A stretch of DNA of 64,000 nt, from assembly GCA_024346935.1 (NCBI GenBank), contig AP024878.1:1178001-1242000 (forward strand). Direction: 5' to 3'. Both the position numbers and the translations under genes were made by a program. This DNA comes from Vibrio inusitatus (GTDB lineage: Bacteria; Pseudomonadota; Gammaproteobacteria; Enterobacterales; Vibrionaceae). The stretch's first letter is position 1; the number at the start of each line of letters is the position of its first letter. Shown one piece after another: positions 44,508-52,603 of the stretch. The notes below the pieces were generated by a model. It did no database searches and had not been told where the DNA came from. It saw only the letters and a program-made list of their open reading frames with translations.

Positions 44508-45185
44508 ATGTCGAAAGCTAAAAACAAGATTACAGCGCTGACCACGCTTTCTATTGTTGCTCTGTTATCAGGCTGTCAATCTGAGCCTAATCAACAAGCA
44601 GCTATGGAAGTGCCCAGCGATCCTATTCAAAAAATGGTGTTTGAACAAATATTAGAACCGGAAGGATTGACGGATAGAAGCTATCCATTTGAATACGGCT
44701 ATGCCGATCTTAATGGAGACACGGAAGACGAGGTTTTTGTATTGATGCAAGACCCATACTTTTGCGGAACAGGAGGTTGCTCTGCATACCTCTTCAATTC
44801 TTCGTTTGAAAAAATGAGCAAGTTTACCGTTGTCAAAAAACCAGTATTGATTTCGCATACCGATACCAATGGTTGGAAGAGTATAACGGTGTGGAGTGAT
44901 GGGTCTTTGCGTTTGTTGCAATACGATGGTGAGTCCTATCCAAGTAACGCTTCAACTCAGCCAATATTTAATCGTGATGCAAGAAAGCGAATGGCACATG
45001 ATCTTGCAGTGAAAAGCGATCTCTATCTTGATGGCGGCTATGAATTAACAGAACGTACCGACCTTCCCATTTTTACGCCCATAGATCAGTTTAGTTTTCA
45101 GTTTAAGCGTGAATCTGATCCCGATAGTGTATTTGTAGTTAACGTAAACACGCTAACAAGTGATATCTTTTTTAGTAAGGAATAA
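44508..45185 (+). CDS. Lipoprotein of unknown function
   Basis: This 225-residue protein has a signal peptide with lipobox LLSGC (Cys24 or close). Residue +2 is Gln, so outer-membrane sorting is expected. A FG-GAP-like segment YADLNGDTEDEVFVLMQDPYFCGTGGCSAYLF suggests a small beta domain with a Cys pair. No known family was confirmed. It is preceded by a GGGGG-containing site and followed after 18 bases by the DUF2301 gene. Confidence 0.7.
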   Translation: MSKAKNKITALTTLSIVALLSGCQSEPNQQAAMEVPSDPIQKMVFEQILEPEGLTDRSYPFEYGYADLNGDTEDEVFVLMQDPYFCGTGGCSAYLFNSSFEKMSKFTVVKKPVLISHTDTNGWKSITVWSDGSLRLLQYDGESYPSNASTQPIFNRDARKRMAHDLAVKSDLYLDGGYELTERTDLPIFTPIDQFSFQFKRESDPDSVFVVNVNTLTSDIFFSKE

Positions 45186-45203
45186 ATCACACAGACTAAA
45201 CTG

Positions 45204-45758
45204 ATGGCGAATCCTGAACATAAAGAACAACTCGATGGGTTAGATAAGATAAGCGTAGTGTCCTATAGGCTGGGCATTACGTTATTTGCTTTGTCATTGC
45301 TCTCTTTGTTTAGCGCAGAATTGCTGTGTGTACTTGAGGTGAAGTTTGCTCCATTCTTAAGAGAGTGGAGCCTTAATCTCATTGCAGTGTCAGCCGCTCT
45401 TAGTGCCGCTAATATTCATGTTTATGACAAGAAGATTCGCTCAATCATTACATGGTCGAGTTGGATAGGTTTAACCCTATTTATTGTTATACCCACCAAA
45501 GAATGGCTGTATCTTGGCTTTATGTTCATTACCTTTTCTGGCATAGCCTTGAAAGAATCCTATTGCTTTAAAGTCAAAGGGCTTAACCTTATACCCCTGT
45601 TATTAATCTTATCTGTTCTAGTACTTTGGATGAAAGAGCCTACGATACTAGCGCCATTAGCAGGTCTTAGTGGTCTAATTTATGCCTTACTAGCCATAGA
45701 AAAATGGAAGATGCCACTGCATTTCGATATTGGTAAAAAAGCCAATTATCAGATTTGA
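45204..45758 (+). CDS. DUF2301 integral membrane protein
   Basis: This 184-residue protein has about six hydrophobic segments. ISVVSYRLGITLFALSLLS starts it, and a middle part with HVYDKKIRSIITWSSWIG and a KEWLYLGFMFITFSGIALKESYCFKV segment fits DUF2301. The function is not known. It shares an operon with the lipoprotein gene. Confidence 0.75.
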   Translation: MANPEHKEQLDGLDKISVVSYRLGITLFALSLLSLFSAELLCVLEVKFAPFLREWSLNLIAVSAALSAANIHVYDKKIRSIITWSSWIGLTLFIVIPTKEWLYLGFMFITFSGIALKESYCFKVKGLNLIPLLLILSVLVLWMKEPTILAPLAGLSGLIYALLAIEKWKMPLHFDIGKKANYQI

Positions 45759-45902
45759 CACTAGTAGGATTGGTTAAGTTTATCTTGGAGTATCTTCAGA
45801 GCATATTTGTAAGTCCAATAACACCAGTAGTGCGCATATTTCCCTAACAACAACACGCACTCATTGCTATAATCGAGCCAAACCAAACAGAGCAAGCAGC
45901 AC

Positions 45903-46313
45903 ATGAGCATTAACAGAGAAGAGCTACAAAACAATCCATTACACGGTCTTAAACTGGAAGACATGGTTCAAGAACTGGTTGATCATTACGGTTGGAACAT
46001 TCTGGATACTGCGATGCGTTTTAACTGCTTTCATACCAACCCATCTGTAGCCAGCAGTGTTAAGTATCTTCGCAAAAGTGAATGGGCGAGAGAGAAGTTA
46101 GAGGCGTTTTACTTGTCTCGCTTCAAACGTATGCCACGTCCAACAGAAGAAGAGAAAGAAATGCCACCAAGAATGCGTACCTTCGCTAATGGTATTGAGC
46201 CTAAAGAGCCAATGGAACTGACAGTAGATTCTATTTTGGCATCACAAGCAAAAGCAGCATCAGCGTTCAAAGAGAAAAAAGCGCAAGAGCGCAGAAATCG
46301 CTCTCGCCGATAG
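45903..46313 (+). CDS. VF530 family DNA-binding-like protein
   Basis: This 136-residue protein begins with the VF530 (DUF2132) domain: NNPLHGLKLEDMVQELVDHYGWNILDTAMRFNCFHTNPSVASSVKYLRKSEWAREKLEAFYL. A basic C-terminal tail of about 60 residues ends AQERRNRSRR. VF530 was found as a Vibrio fischeri structural genomics target with a DNA-binding-like fold. The exact role is unknown. It is followed by its own terminator. Confidence 0.85.
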   Translation: MSINREELQNNPLHGLKLEDMVQELVDHYGWNILDTAMRFNCFHTNPSVASSVKYLRKSEWAREKLEAFYLSRFKRMPRPTEEEKEMPPRMRTFANGIEPKEPMELTVDSILASQAKAASAFKEKKAQERRNRSRR

Positions 46314-46368
46314 GTGACGCAGCGGTATTCGGTTTTTTTCTTGTGACGAGATGCCTGAGAATAAACAC

Positions 46369-46397
46369 AAAATAGCACTCTATGGGTGCTATTTTTG
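46369..46397 (+). terminator. Rho-independent terminator after the VF530 gene
   Basis: AAAATAGCAC-TCTATGG-GTGCTATTTT followed by T is a clear 10 bp stem. Confidence 0.85.
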
Positions 46398-46564
46398 CAT
46401 TTGTAGCACGTATTTCTGAATTTTTTAACTAAACCATATAGCGCAATCGTTTGCGTGTGTTGGTTATTCCATATGCGAACGCGGAATAGCAATGTGATCT
46501 ATCGCACGTTTCTGGATTGAAAATAATTGTTAGGCCTTAATATATGTTTTTATTCTGCGGTCAC

Positions 46565-46775
46565 GAAGAATAGTGTTCTTCGCTGATACGTAGAGGCGCA
46601 TCGCCTAAGAGTAGTTAAGTGGAGGGTGACATCCTTCGAAGCTTAATGAAAGGAGCCGATGCCGAAGCAATGTTGATGGTCACTCGCATTGCTGGGGTTG
46701 TTCTTAATAAGAATAACACTGTCATCTTTGACTCCGGTCGGGATGGGGAGCTACAACAGTCATGCGCTTGCATCT
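46565..46775 (+). promoter_or_regulatory. Lysine riboswitch (L box)
   Basis: The conserved elements appear in order: GTAGAGGCGCATCGCC, AAGAGTAG, GGAGGG...GAAGCTTAATGAAAGGAGCCGATGCCGAAG, then GCATTGCTGGGGTTGTTCTTA, ACACTGTCATC and GACTCCGG. It lies about 100 bases before a transporter of the NhaC/LysW group. No full terminator hairpin was found between aptamer and gene. T-rich sequence before the ATG may serve, or control may be at translation. Confidence 0.88.
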
Positions 46776-46872
46776 TTTCTATTGCTTTAACGCCCGTCTA
46801 TTGTCCAGCAGTGCTCACTAATACAGCCTTCCTCTAAATCGATTATTTTTCTTTTTTTGGAGTATTTTACGA

Positions 46873-48372
46873 ATGGCTGATTATGGATTGTTATCCATCG
46901 TTCCCGCTATATTGGCATTGATTCTGGCGTTCACTACGCGCCATGTTGTTTTGGCCCTTGGGGTTGCCGTGATTAGTGGCATGTTGATTATCACCCAGGG
47001 AAACCCAGTAGATACGGCGTTAATGTTCCTAACAGACGGTCCGTTTGCTCAACTCGCCCAAACGACTAATGCGCAAATCATTATTGTGATTACCATCATC
47101 TCTGGTTTTATCTACCTAGTAGAACAAAGTGGCGGGATGACTGCATTTTCAACAATGGCTACACGCTATATTTCATCCCCTTTAAAGGCGCAAGTGGCAA
47201 CTTGGGCAACAGGCATCGGCGTGTTCTTTACCGACTCTGGTAATTCACTAATTTTAGGCCCGATGTTCTCACCCATCTTTAGCAAGCTAAAGCTAAGCCG
47301 AGAAAAACTTGCCTTTATTATCGACTCCACCTCATCACCTGTGTGTGTGCTCATTCCAATCATCAGCTGGGGAGTATACTCGCAAGGCTTGATTGAAAAT
47401 GCTTATAGCAACATGGGCCAACAAGTGGACGGCTTCACTACCTTCTTGCAAGTGATTCCGTATCAGCTTTATGCTTTATTGGCGCTGTTCAGCGTACCTG
47501 TGTATGCGATGCTCAAAAAAGACTGGGGCCCAATGGCAGAAGCAGAAGCCAAAGCACGCATGTCTTTAGAAGTTGAAGAAGTACAACAGCAAAGCACTGA
47601 GGGCAAGTCAGCATCTATGACGTTGATTATTCTTCCGCTAGGGGTACTGTTTGGTTCTTTGATTGCTCTGTTCACATACAATTACCACCTGCATGGCACT
47701 ATTAATGGACCAGTGATTCGCGCAAGTCTAGGTACGAGTTATCTGATTGCTTCAATTACTGCCATTGGTTATTACGCCTACACCAAGACAATGACGGCTT
47801 CCACCGCGTTCAACACCTTTGTCGCGGGTATGCAGCGCATTATGCTGATTTTGATGATCTTGCTATTGGCTTGGACATTGGGTGATATCTGTAAAACATT
47901 AGGGACAGGTGACTACATTAGCCAAGTGATGAATGATCGCCTGCCAGTATTCTTGTTACCTGCGATTATTTTCATTATTGGTAGCTTTATTTCGGTAGCG
48001 ACGGGCTCATCGTGGGGCACATTTGCTATTTTGATTCCTATTGCGGTACCGGTAGCGTCTGCGTTAGGTGCTGACCCAATTATCTGTATTGGCGCGGCGT
48101 TAAGCGGTGGTATGCTAGGTGACCATACGTCGCCTATCTCTGATACGACGATTTTGAGCTCTATGTCGACAGGGTGTGATCATGTCTCTCACGTACGCAC
48201 TCAGTTCCCATACGCAATTTTGACTGGTGTTACAGCATCGGTTGGCTTTATGCTGGCAGAGATAACTCGTAGCCCATACACAATTCTAGCGGTAGCAATA
48301 CTTCAGGTTGCACTGATTACCTTTATGGTGCGTCGACAAGGTAAAATCCAGCGTGTCGCACCTGCTGTTTAA
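46873..48372 (+). CDS. lysW: NhaC-type Na+/H+ antiporter family transporter, likely lysine transporter LysW
   Basis: This 499-residue protein has about twelve membrane helices of the NhaC family: GVFFTDSGNSLILGPMFSPI, IDSTSSPVCVLIPIISWGVYSQG, FISVATGSSWGTFAILIPIAVPVA and GGMLGDHTSPISDTTILSS. Members placed behind lysine riboswitches have been proposed as lysine importers (LysW). The riboswitch seen here supports this over a general sodium antiporter. The following saccharopine dehydrogenase gene lies 16 bases away. Confidence 0.87.
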   Translation: MADYGLLSIVPAILALILAFTTRHVVLALGVAVISGMLIITQGNPVDTALMFLTDGPFAQLAQTTNAQIIIVITIISGFIYLVEQSGGMTAFSTMATRYISSPLKAQVATWATGIGVFFTDSGNSLILGPMFSPIFSKLKLSREKLAFIIDSTSSPVCVLIPIISWGVYSQGLIENAYSNMGQQVDGFTTFLQVIPYQLYALLALFSVPVYAMLKKDWGPMAEAEAKARMSLEVEEVQQQSTEGKSASMTLIILPLGVLFGSLIALFTYNYHLHGTINGPVIRASLGTSYLIASITAIGYYAYTKTMTASTAFNTFVAGMQRIMLILMILLLAWTLGDICKTLGTGDYISQVMNDRLPVFLLPAIIFIIGSFISVATGSSWGTFAILIPIAVPVASALGADPIICIGAALSGGMLGDHTSPISDTTILSSMSTGCDHVSHVRTQFPYAILTGVTASVGFMLAEITRSPYTILAVAILQVALITFMVRRQGKIQRVAPAV

Positions 48373-48388
48373 GAAGGAATTTTAATAA

Positions 48389-49462
48389 ATGAAAACACTA
48401 TTTTGGCTTCGCGATGAAGTAAAACCAGGAGAACGTCGCACTGCACTGACTCCGTCTGGCGCAAAAGCGTTGATTGAAGCCGGTGCGGAGATCGCTGTTG
48501 AGCACAGCGAAACGCGTATTTTCCCAGATCAAGCTTATGCAGATGTGGGTTGTCAGTTGGTGGACACACATTCTTGGGTTGATGCTCCAGAGCACGCTTA
48601 CATTCTTGGCCTTAAAGAGCTAGCAGAAGAAAACTTTGCTCTTAAGCATAAGCACATTTACTTTGCTCACGCGTTTAAAGGGCAAGACGAAGCTGTTCAG
48701 ATCCTGTCACGTTTCAAAGAGGGCAGTGGTCAGGTTCTAGACCTTGAATTCTTGCGTGATGAAGAAGGTCGCCGTGTATGTGCTTTTGGTTACTGGGCAG
48801 GGTATGTGGGTGCGGCAATCGGTCTGTCTGCTTATGTGCATCACACACAAAGTAAAGAGACCTATCCGGCGGTTGAAAGCTATGCTGATCGTTCTGCGTA
48901 CCTAGCGGTATTGAGTGAGCAGTTAAAGAGCGCTCAACAAGCACCGAAAGTGTTAGTGATAGGTCAGTTTGGTCGTTGTGGTAAAGGTGCAATGGATTTG
49001 TTCACAGATCTTGGTCTTCAAGCGCAAGGCTGGGATATAGAAGAAACTAAAGCGGGTGGTCCATTCACCGCAATTAATGACTTCGATATTTTGGTGAACT
49101 GCGCATATCTTGCTGAAGGTACACCACCATTCCTTACTAAAGAAAGCCTAGGTGAATCACCACGCTTAAGCATGATCAGTGATGTGAGTTGCGATCCAAA
49201 CAATCCTGATAATCCAATCAGAATCTATAACCAGTGCACTAAGCTAACCAAGCCAATCATTGACTCTATTGTTGAAGGCGTTCGCGTACAAGCCGTTGAC
49301 CACTTGCCAACTGTACTGCCAAAAGAGAGCAGTGAAGATTTTGCAGGTCAACTTCTGCCACATTTAGTTGATTTGACTAAGGGTAATGACCCTCAGGGCA
49401 TCTGGGCTAGAGCCGCGGATTATTACGATTCTGCTGAACAGTCTGTTTTGGACAGAAAATAA
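48389..49462 (+). CDS. Saccharopine dehydrogenase (NAD+, L-lysine-forming), fungal LYS1 type
   Basis: This 357-residue protein aligns by eye over its full length with yeast Lys1 (373 residues): LRDEVKPGERRTALTP, YILGLKELAEE, HIYFAHAFK, FGYWAGYVGAAIGL, VLVIGQFGRCGKGAMDLF and WDIEETKAGGPF. Lys76 and His94 match the catalytic Lys77 and His96. The enzyme interconverts saccharopine with lysine and 2-oxoglutarate. Under a lysine riboswitch and behind a transporter, it may feed lysine metabolism. It is not the carboxynorspermidine enzyme of vibrios, which is longer. Confidence 0.87.
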   Translation: MKTLFWLRDEVKPGERRTALTPSGAKALIEAGAEIAVEHSETRIFPDQAYADVGCQLVDTHSWVDAPEHAYILGLKELAEENFALKHKHIYFAHAFKGQDEAVQILSRFKEGSGQVLDLEFLRDEEGRRVCAFGYWAGYVGAAIGLSAYVHHTQSKETYPAVESYADRSAYLAVLSEQLKSAQQAPKVLVIGQFGRCGKGAMDLFTDLGLQAQGWDIEETKAGGPFTAINDFDILVNCAYLAEGTPPFLTKESLGESPRLSMISDVSCDPNNPDNPIRIYNQCTKLTKPIIDSIVEGVRVQAVDHLPTVLPKESSEDFAGQLLPHLVDLTKGNDPQGIWARAADYYDSAEQSVLDRK

Positions 49463-49487
49463 CGAAACTTATGTCGTTTCTATAGTA

Positions 49488-49517
49488 AGAGGTAGGCAAT
49501 GAGCCTACCTTTTTTTT
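49488..49517 (+). terminator. Terminator after the lysine operon
   Basis: AGGTAGGC-AATGA-GCCTACCT is followed by T8, 25 bases past the stop. Confidence 0.88.
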
Positions 49518-49525
49518 ATTCGGGT

Positions 49526-49844
49526 CTAAATAACTTTGCCTCGTAACGACTTCGTGGTTGCGCGCTTCTTTTTACCTTCAAGGCGTCGGGTTTTAGATGC
49601 TTTTGTTGGCCTAGTTGGGCGGCGTTTTTTCTGTACAACCATTGCCTTCTTTATCATCTCTACCAGTCTATCCAACGCATCTTGACGATTCTGCTCTTGA
49701 GTGCGATAGCTCTGCGCTTTAATAATAATTACACCATCACTACTAACACGACTATCAGAGAGGGCTAACAGCTTTTCTTTATAAACTGAGGGCAGAGTAG
49801 AACGCTTGATATCAAAGCGTAGATGTATTGCCGATGAAGTTTTA
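49526..49844 (-). pseudogene. arfB: arfB, C-terminal part cut off by island insertion
   Basis: The minus-strand frame reads [20 protein letters not shown] and on to a basic Lys/Arg-rich tail ending LRGKVI and a stop. This is residues ~33 to the end of ArfB, the peptidyl-tRNA hydrolase that rescues stalled ribosomes. The GGQ-containing N-terminus is missing and is found 8.9 kb away, at the right end of the island. There is no start or promoter here, so it should be silent. The upstream continuation has no likeness to ArfB beyond the TAA core at 49842-49844. Confidence 0.9.
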
Positions 49845-49948
49845 ATCTCTGAGATACTAGAGCCCCAATAGCAGAAGGTGGCGCAAATTGATAAATATCG
49901 CTCTAGTCAATGTGCTATAAAACCTGCTTGTTTCGAGGGAGTATTTCT

Positions 49949-51598
49949 ATGTTAGCGTATTCTTATAAGAGATTTAGTAGCAAGCACCAAGCCCAAGGTC
50001 ATTCAATAGAAAGACAGACCAAGTTAGCTGAAGATTACTGTAAATCTAATAGCTTAGAGCTTAGTACATTGAGTTTTGAAGACCTTGGGGTAAGTGCTTG
50101 GACTGAAGCTAATACCAAAGAAGATGCAGGTTTGGGTCAGTTCCTTTCTGTTCTGGAGTCAGGAGCAATTAAAACACCTTGCTACTTGCTGGTGGAAAGC
50201 TTGGATAGGCTCAGTAGGGCAAAAATTAAGGTAGCCATGAATCAACTGTGGCGAATAACTGACTATGATGTGGTGGTTGTTACTTTGCTAGATCAGAAAA
50301 CTTATACCAAGGACATGGATTTTACTGATTTCCTTATGGCTGGCCTTATTATGGAGCGTAGTCATGAAGAGAGTCAGACAAAGAGTAAGAGGTTAAAAGC
50401 AGCTTGGGCAAAGAAGCGTTCCAATCAAGATATGCACAGTAAAGCTCCGTTTTGGTTAGACAGGATTAAGGGTGACCCTGATAGACCTGATGGTTATTAT
50501 CTGAATAAACATCAAGCAACAGTTCAGAGAGTCTTTGAAATGGCTTCTGATGGCTTGGGGCACTATACGATTACAGGCATTCTGAATAAGGAGCAAGTTC
50601 CTAGTCCAACTGCAAGAGACTGGAATGGTTCAAGTGTGTCTAAGCTATTGAGATATAGGCAGGTAATAGGTGAGTACCAGCCTTGTACTGTGGAGAATAA
50701 GGTTGCTACCCCTATTGGAGATACAATCAAAGATTACTACCCTAGTGCTATCTCAAAAGAGCTTTTTAACAAGGTTCAATTGGGTATTAATCAAAGATTA
50801 AAGAAGTATAAAACCCATACTGGTGGCTCTACTACAACTCACAGGAATGTGCTTAGGGATGTTGGGAGATGTAGTTGTGGTAAGTATTTGAGCCTAGTTA
50901 AGAAAAGGCAAAGGTACTACCTACAGTGTATTGGTAGTAGGTCAGGCCTATGTTCGATTAGAGCTATTCAAATGGATGCTTTTGAGAAGTTTCTTAGACA
51001 GTATTTTATGAGTCCTATTTTTCACAATCATTGGGTTTCAGCCGATAAGGCTAATGCTGATATTGACATTAAAATCAATAAGTTAAAGCTAGAGCAAGAT
51101 GAGTCTAACAAAGCCTTGCGAGGGTTATTGAGCGTTATTGAAACCAATTCTAACCCATTGATATTACAGAAGGTTTCAGAGCTGTCAGAACGGATTACAG
51201 AGCGTTCTAAGACTATTGCTGAACTAGAAGAAAGCAAAGGAACTGGTAATAAGCAACAAAGCCTATATGAAACATCAAAGCTAATTGATTTGGCTTATGC
51301 TATTGAAGATGAGCCTGAGAATTTGACCGCAAGGGTTAAGTTAAAACAATTGCTTAATGCTACGTTTGATTACTTTGAGATGACTAGGGTTGATTCTGAT
51401 AACGGAAAGGCTCTGTATTACTTTATTGAGCTGGGCTTCAACGGTAAGCCACTGAAGTATAAGAGTATTGATGCGCCTACTGCTTTGCAGAATGCCAACA
51501 AGAGAGAGATTTGGTTTGCTTGGAGCGATAAGCCTAGGATTAAACTGACAGAAGAGCAGAAACGAGCTGTGATAGAACAATTTAGATATTATCCGTAA
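49949..51598 (+). CDS. Large serine recombinase (integrase)
   Basis: This 549-residue protein has a catalytic N-terminal domain with Ser10 in AYSYKRFSS and the GHSIERQTKLAEDYC motif. A later ESLDRLSRAK and a recombinase domain with GLGHYTITGILNKEQVPSP follow. Then a zinc ribbon (CSCGKYLSL...CIGSRSGLCS) and a coiled coil near residues 380-440 precede a short tail. It inserts and excises the island at arfB. The open frame reaches 49910, but the ATG at 49949 has GAGGGA at 49935-49940. Confidence 0.93.
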   Translation: MLAYSYKRFSSKHQAQGHSIERQTKLAEDYCKSNSLELSTLSFEDLGVSAWTEANTKEDAGLGQFLSVLESGAIKTPCYLLVESLDRLSRAKIKVAMNQLWRITDYDVVVVTLLDQKTYTKDMDFTDFLMAGLIMERSHEESQTKSKRLKAAWAKKRSNQDMHSKAPFWLDRIKGDPDRPDGYYLNKHQATVQRVFEMASDGLGHYTITGILNKEQVPSPTARDWNGSSVSKLLRYRQVIGEYQPCTVENKVATPIGDTIKDYYPSAISKELFNKVQLGINQRLKKYKTHTGGSTTTHRNVLRDVGRCSCGKYLSLVKKRQRYYLQCIGSRSGLCSIRAIQMDAFEKFLRQYFMSPIFHNHWVSADKANADIDIKINKLKLEQDESNKALRGLLSVIETNSNPLILQKVSELSERITERSKTIAELEESKGTGNKQQSLYETSKLIDLAYAIEDEPENLTARVKLKQLLNATFDYFEMTRVDSDNGKALYYFIELGFNGKPLKYKSIDAPTALQNANKREIWFAWSDKPRIKLTEEQKRAVIEQFRYYP

Positions 51599-51702
51599 GC
51601 ATATCGGAAATGCTAAATTTGCATTGGGTTCAATAATAAGAAGTGCGTATCTTTACGATAGGATTGGACTCGCAAGGATGCTCTTAATTATTTGGAGTTC
51701 CC

Positions 51703-52266
51703 ATGATTGCTACACAAATTAAACCTGATGAAACCCAAACTGAATTGAGTAAATTGCTCCAAGATGTTCATAAAGAATTGATTATTGCTCATCATCAAGC
51801 CCCAAAGCCTGCTGATAAGAAACGAGCGACCTTAGAGATTGGGATCTTGTTGGTTAGGGCAAGAGCCGAGTTCAGTAGCGATAAGCTATATGGTGATTGG
51901 GTTAAATGTAACATTATTGAGAAATGCGACACTGGAATAAAGAAACCTACTCGACAAACTCTTTATAGGTATCAACAGCTTGCCAAGTTCACTGAGGATT
52001 TGGATAGCTTTGAGGAGCGTTTCAAAAGGTGTTTAGATGTTGGTTTTACCAATGTCTATAAGTTGGTGAAAGAAGAACATAAAGGTTTGTTAGGTGAGTT
52101 TCAAAATGGCGCTGTTGAGGCCAAAGACTTAGACCGTAAGCTGAACCCAAGTAAATACCTTAAGCAACAAGATAACTTGTTTGTTGGTATCAAAAAGGAT
52201 TTGATCAACCTCTCAGATGAGCAGAGGGAAGAGCTGCTTAAAATGTTACAGGAGATTGATTCGTGA
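51703..52266 (+). CDS. DUF3102-like phage/island protein
   Basis: This 187-residue protein has a first half with RATLEIGILLVRARAEFSSDKLYGDWVKCN...TRQTLYRYQQLAKF. It resembles DUF3102-type proteins of phages and plasmids, which look like small helical DNA-associated factors. The second half is charged and helical, ending EQREELLKMLQEIDS. The function is unknown. It overlaps the next gene by four bases (GTGA). Confidence 0.5.
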   Translation: MIATQIKPDETQTELSKLLQDVHKELIIAHHQAPKPADKKRATLEIGILLVRARAEFSSDKLYGDWVKCNIIEKCDTGIKKPTRQTLYRYQQLAKFTEDLDSFEERFKRCLDVGFTNVYKLVKEEHKGLLGEFQNGAVEAKDLDRKLNPSKYLKQQDNLFVGIKKDLINLSDEQREELLKMLQEIDS

Positions 52267-52463
52267 AATGGGTTTTGTTGTTTGTCTTAAGCAATGGCAG
52301 TCATGGAATGGTGAATGGTCAAGTAGAGTTCGAGTCAAAAGAAGCTTGTATTGAGGGTGCAAAGCAATTGACCGTAGATTTCGATTTTAACAGTATCTCA
52401 GCTTCTTGCCTAAATACGGAAACAGGAGAAGGGGTCGAAGGAATGGAAGACCTCATAGACTAA
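52263..52463 (+). CDS. Small island protein of unknown function
   Basis: This 66-residue protein starts with GTG in a GTGA overlap. The N-terminus is hydrophobic (MKWVLLFVLSNG), and the rest is acidic with FESKEACIEGAKQLTVDF and a second Cys. Its pattern is like small phage proteins of the DUF1482 type, with a Cys pair, but that is uncertain. It is followed by a terminator. Confidence 0.5.
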   Translation: MKWVLLFVLSNGSHGMVNGQVEFESKEACIEGAKQLTVDFDFNSISASCLNTETGEGVEGMEDLID

Positions 52464-52490
52464 CCATCTTTTACCAACTGATTAAACTTG

Positions 52491-52526
52491 AAGCCCCAAG
52501 GTGTTTGCCTAATGGGGCTTTTCTTT
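52491..52526 (+). terminator. Rho-independent terminator within the island
   Basis: AAGCCCC...GGGGCTT with a 16-base loop, followed by TTCTTTC. Confidence 0.75.
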
Positions 52527-52603
52527 CATTTGAGAAAGGGGAATAGATAGCTATCGTGCCATTTTTATTGCATTAGTGGGATTACTATCAAAAAAATAAT
52601 TGA

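Noticed and set aside
46619..46837. 72-codon open frame in front of the lysW gene
   Set aside because: It lies within the lysine riboswitch, whose conserved bases explain the sequence, and it lacks a ribosome site or family match.
48389..49462. Carboxynorspermidine synthase of the Vibrio norspermidine pathway
   Set aside because: That enzyme is about 400 residues and belongs to another branch of the family. This protein matches the short Lys1 type over its full length, including Lys76 and His94.
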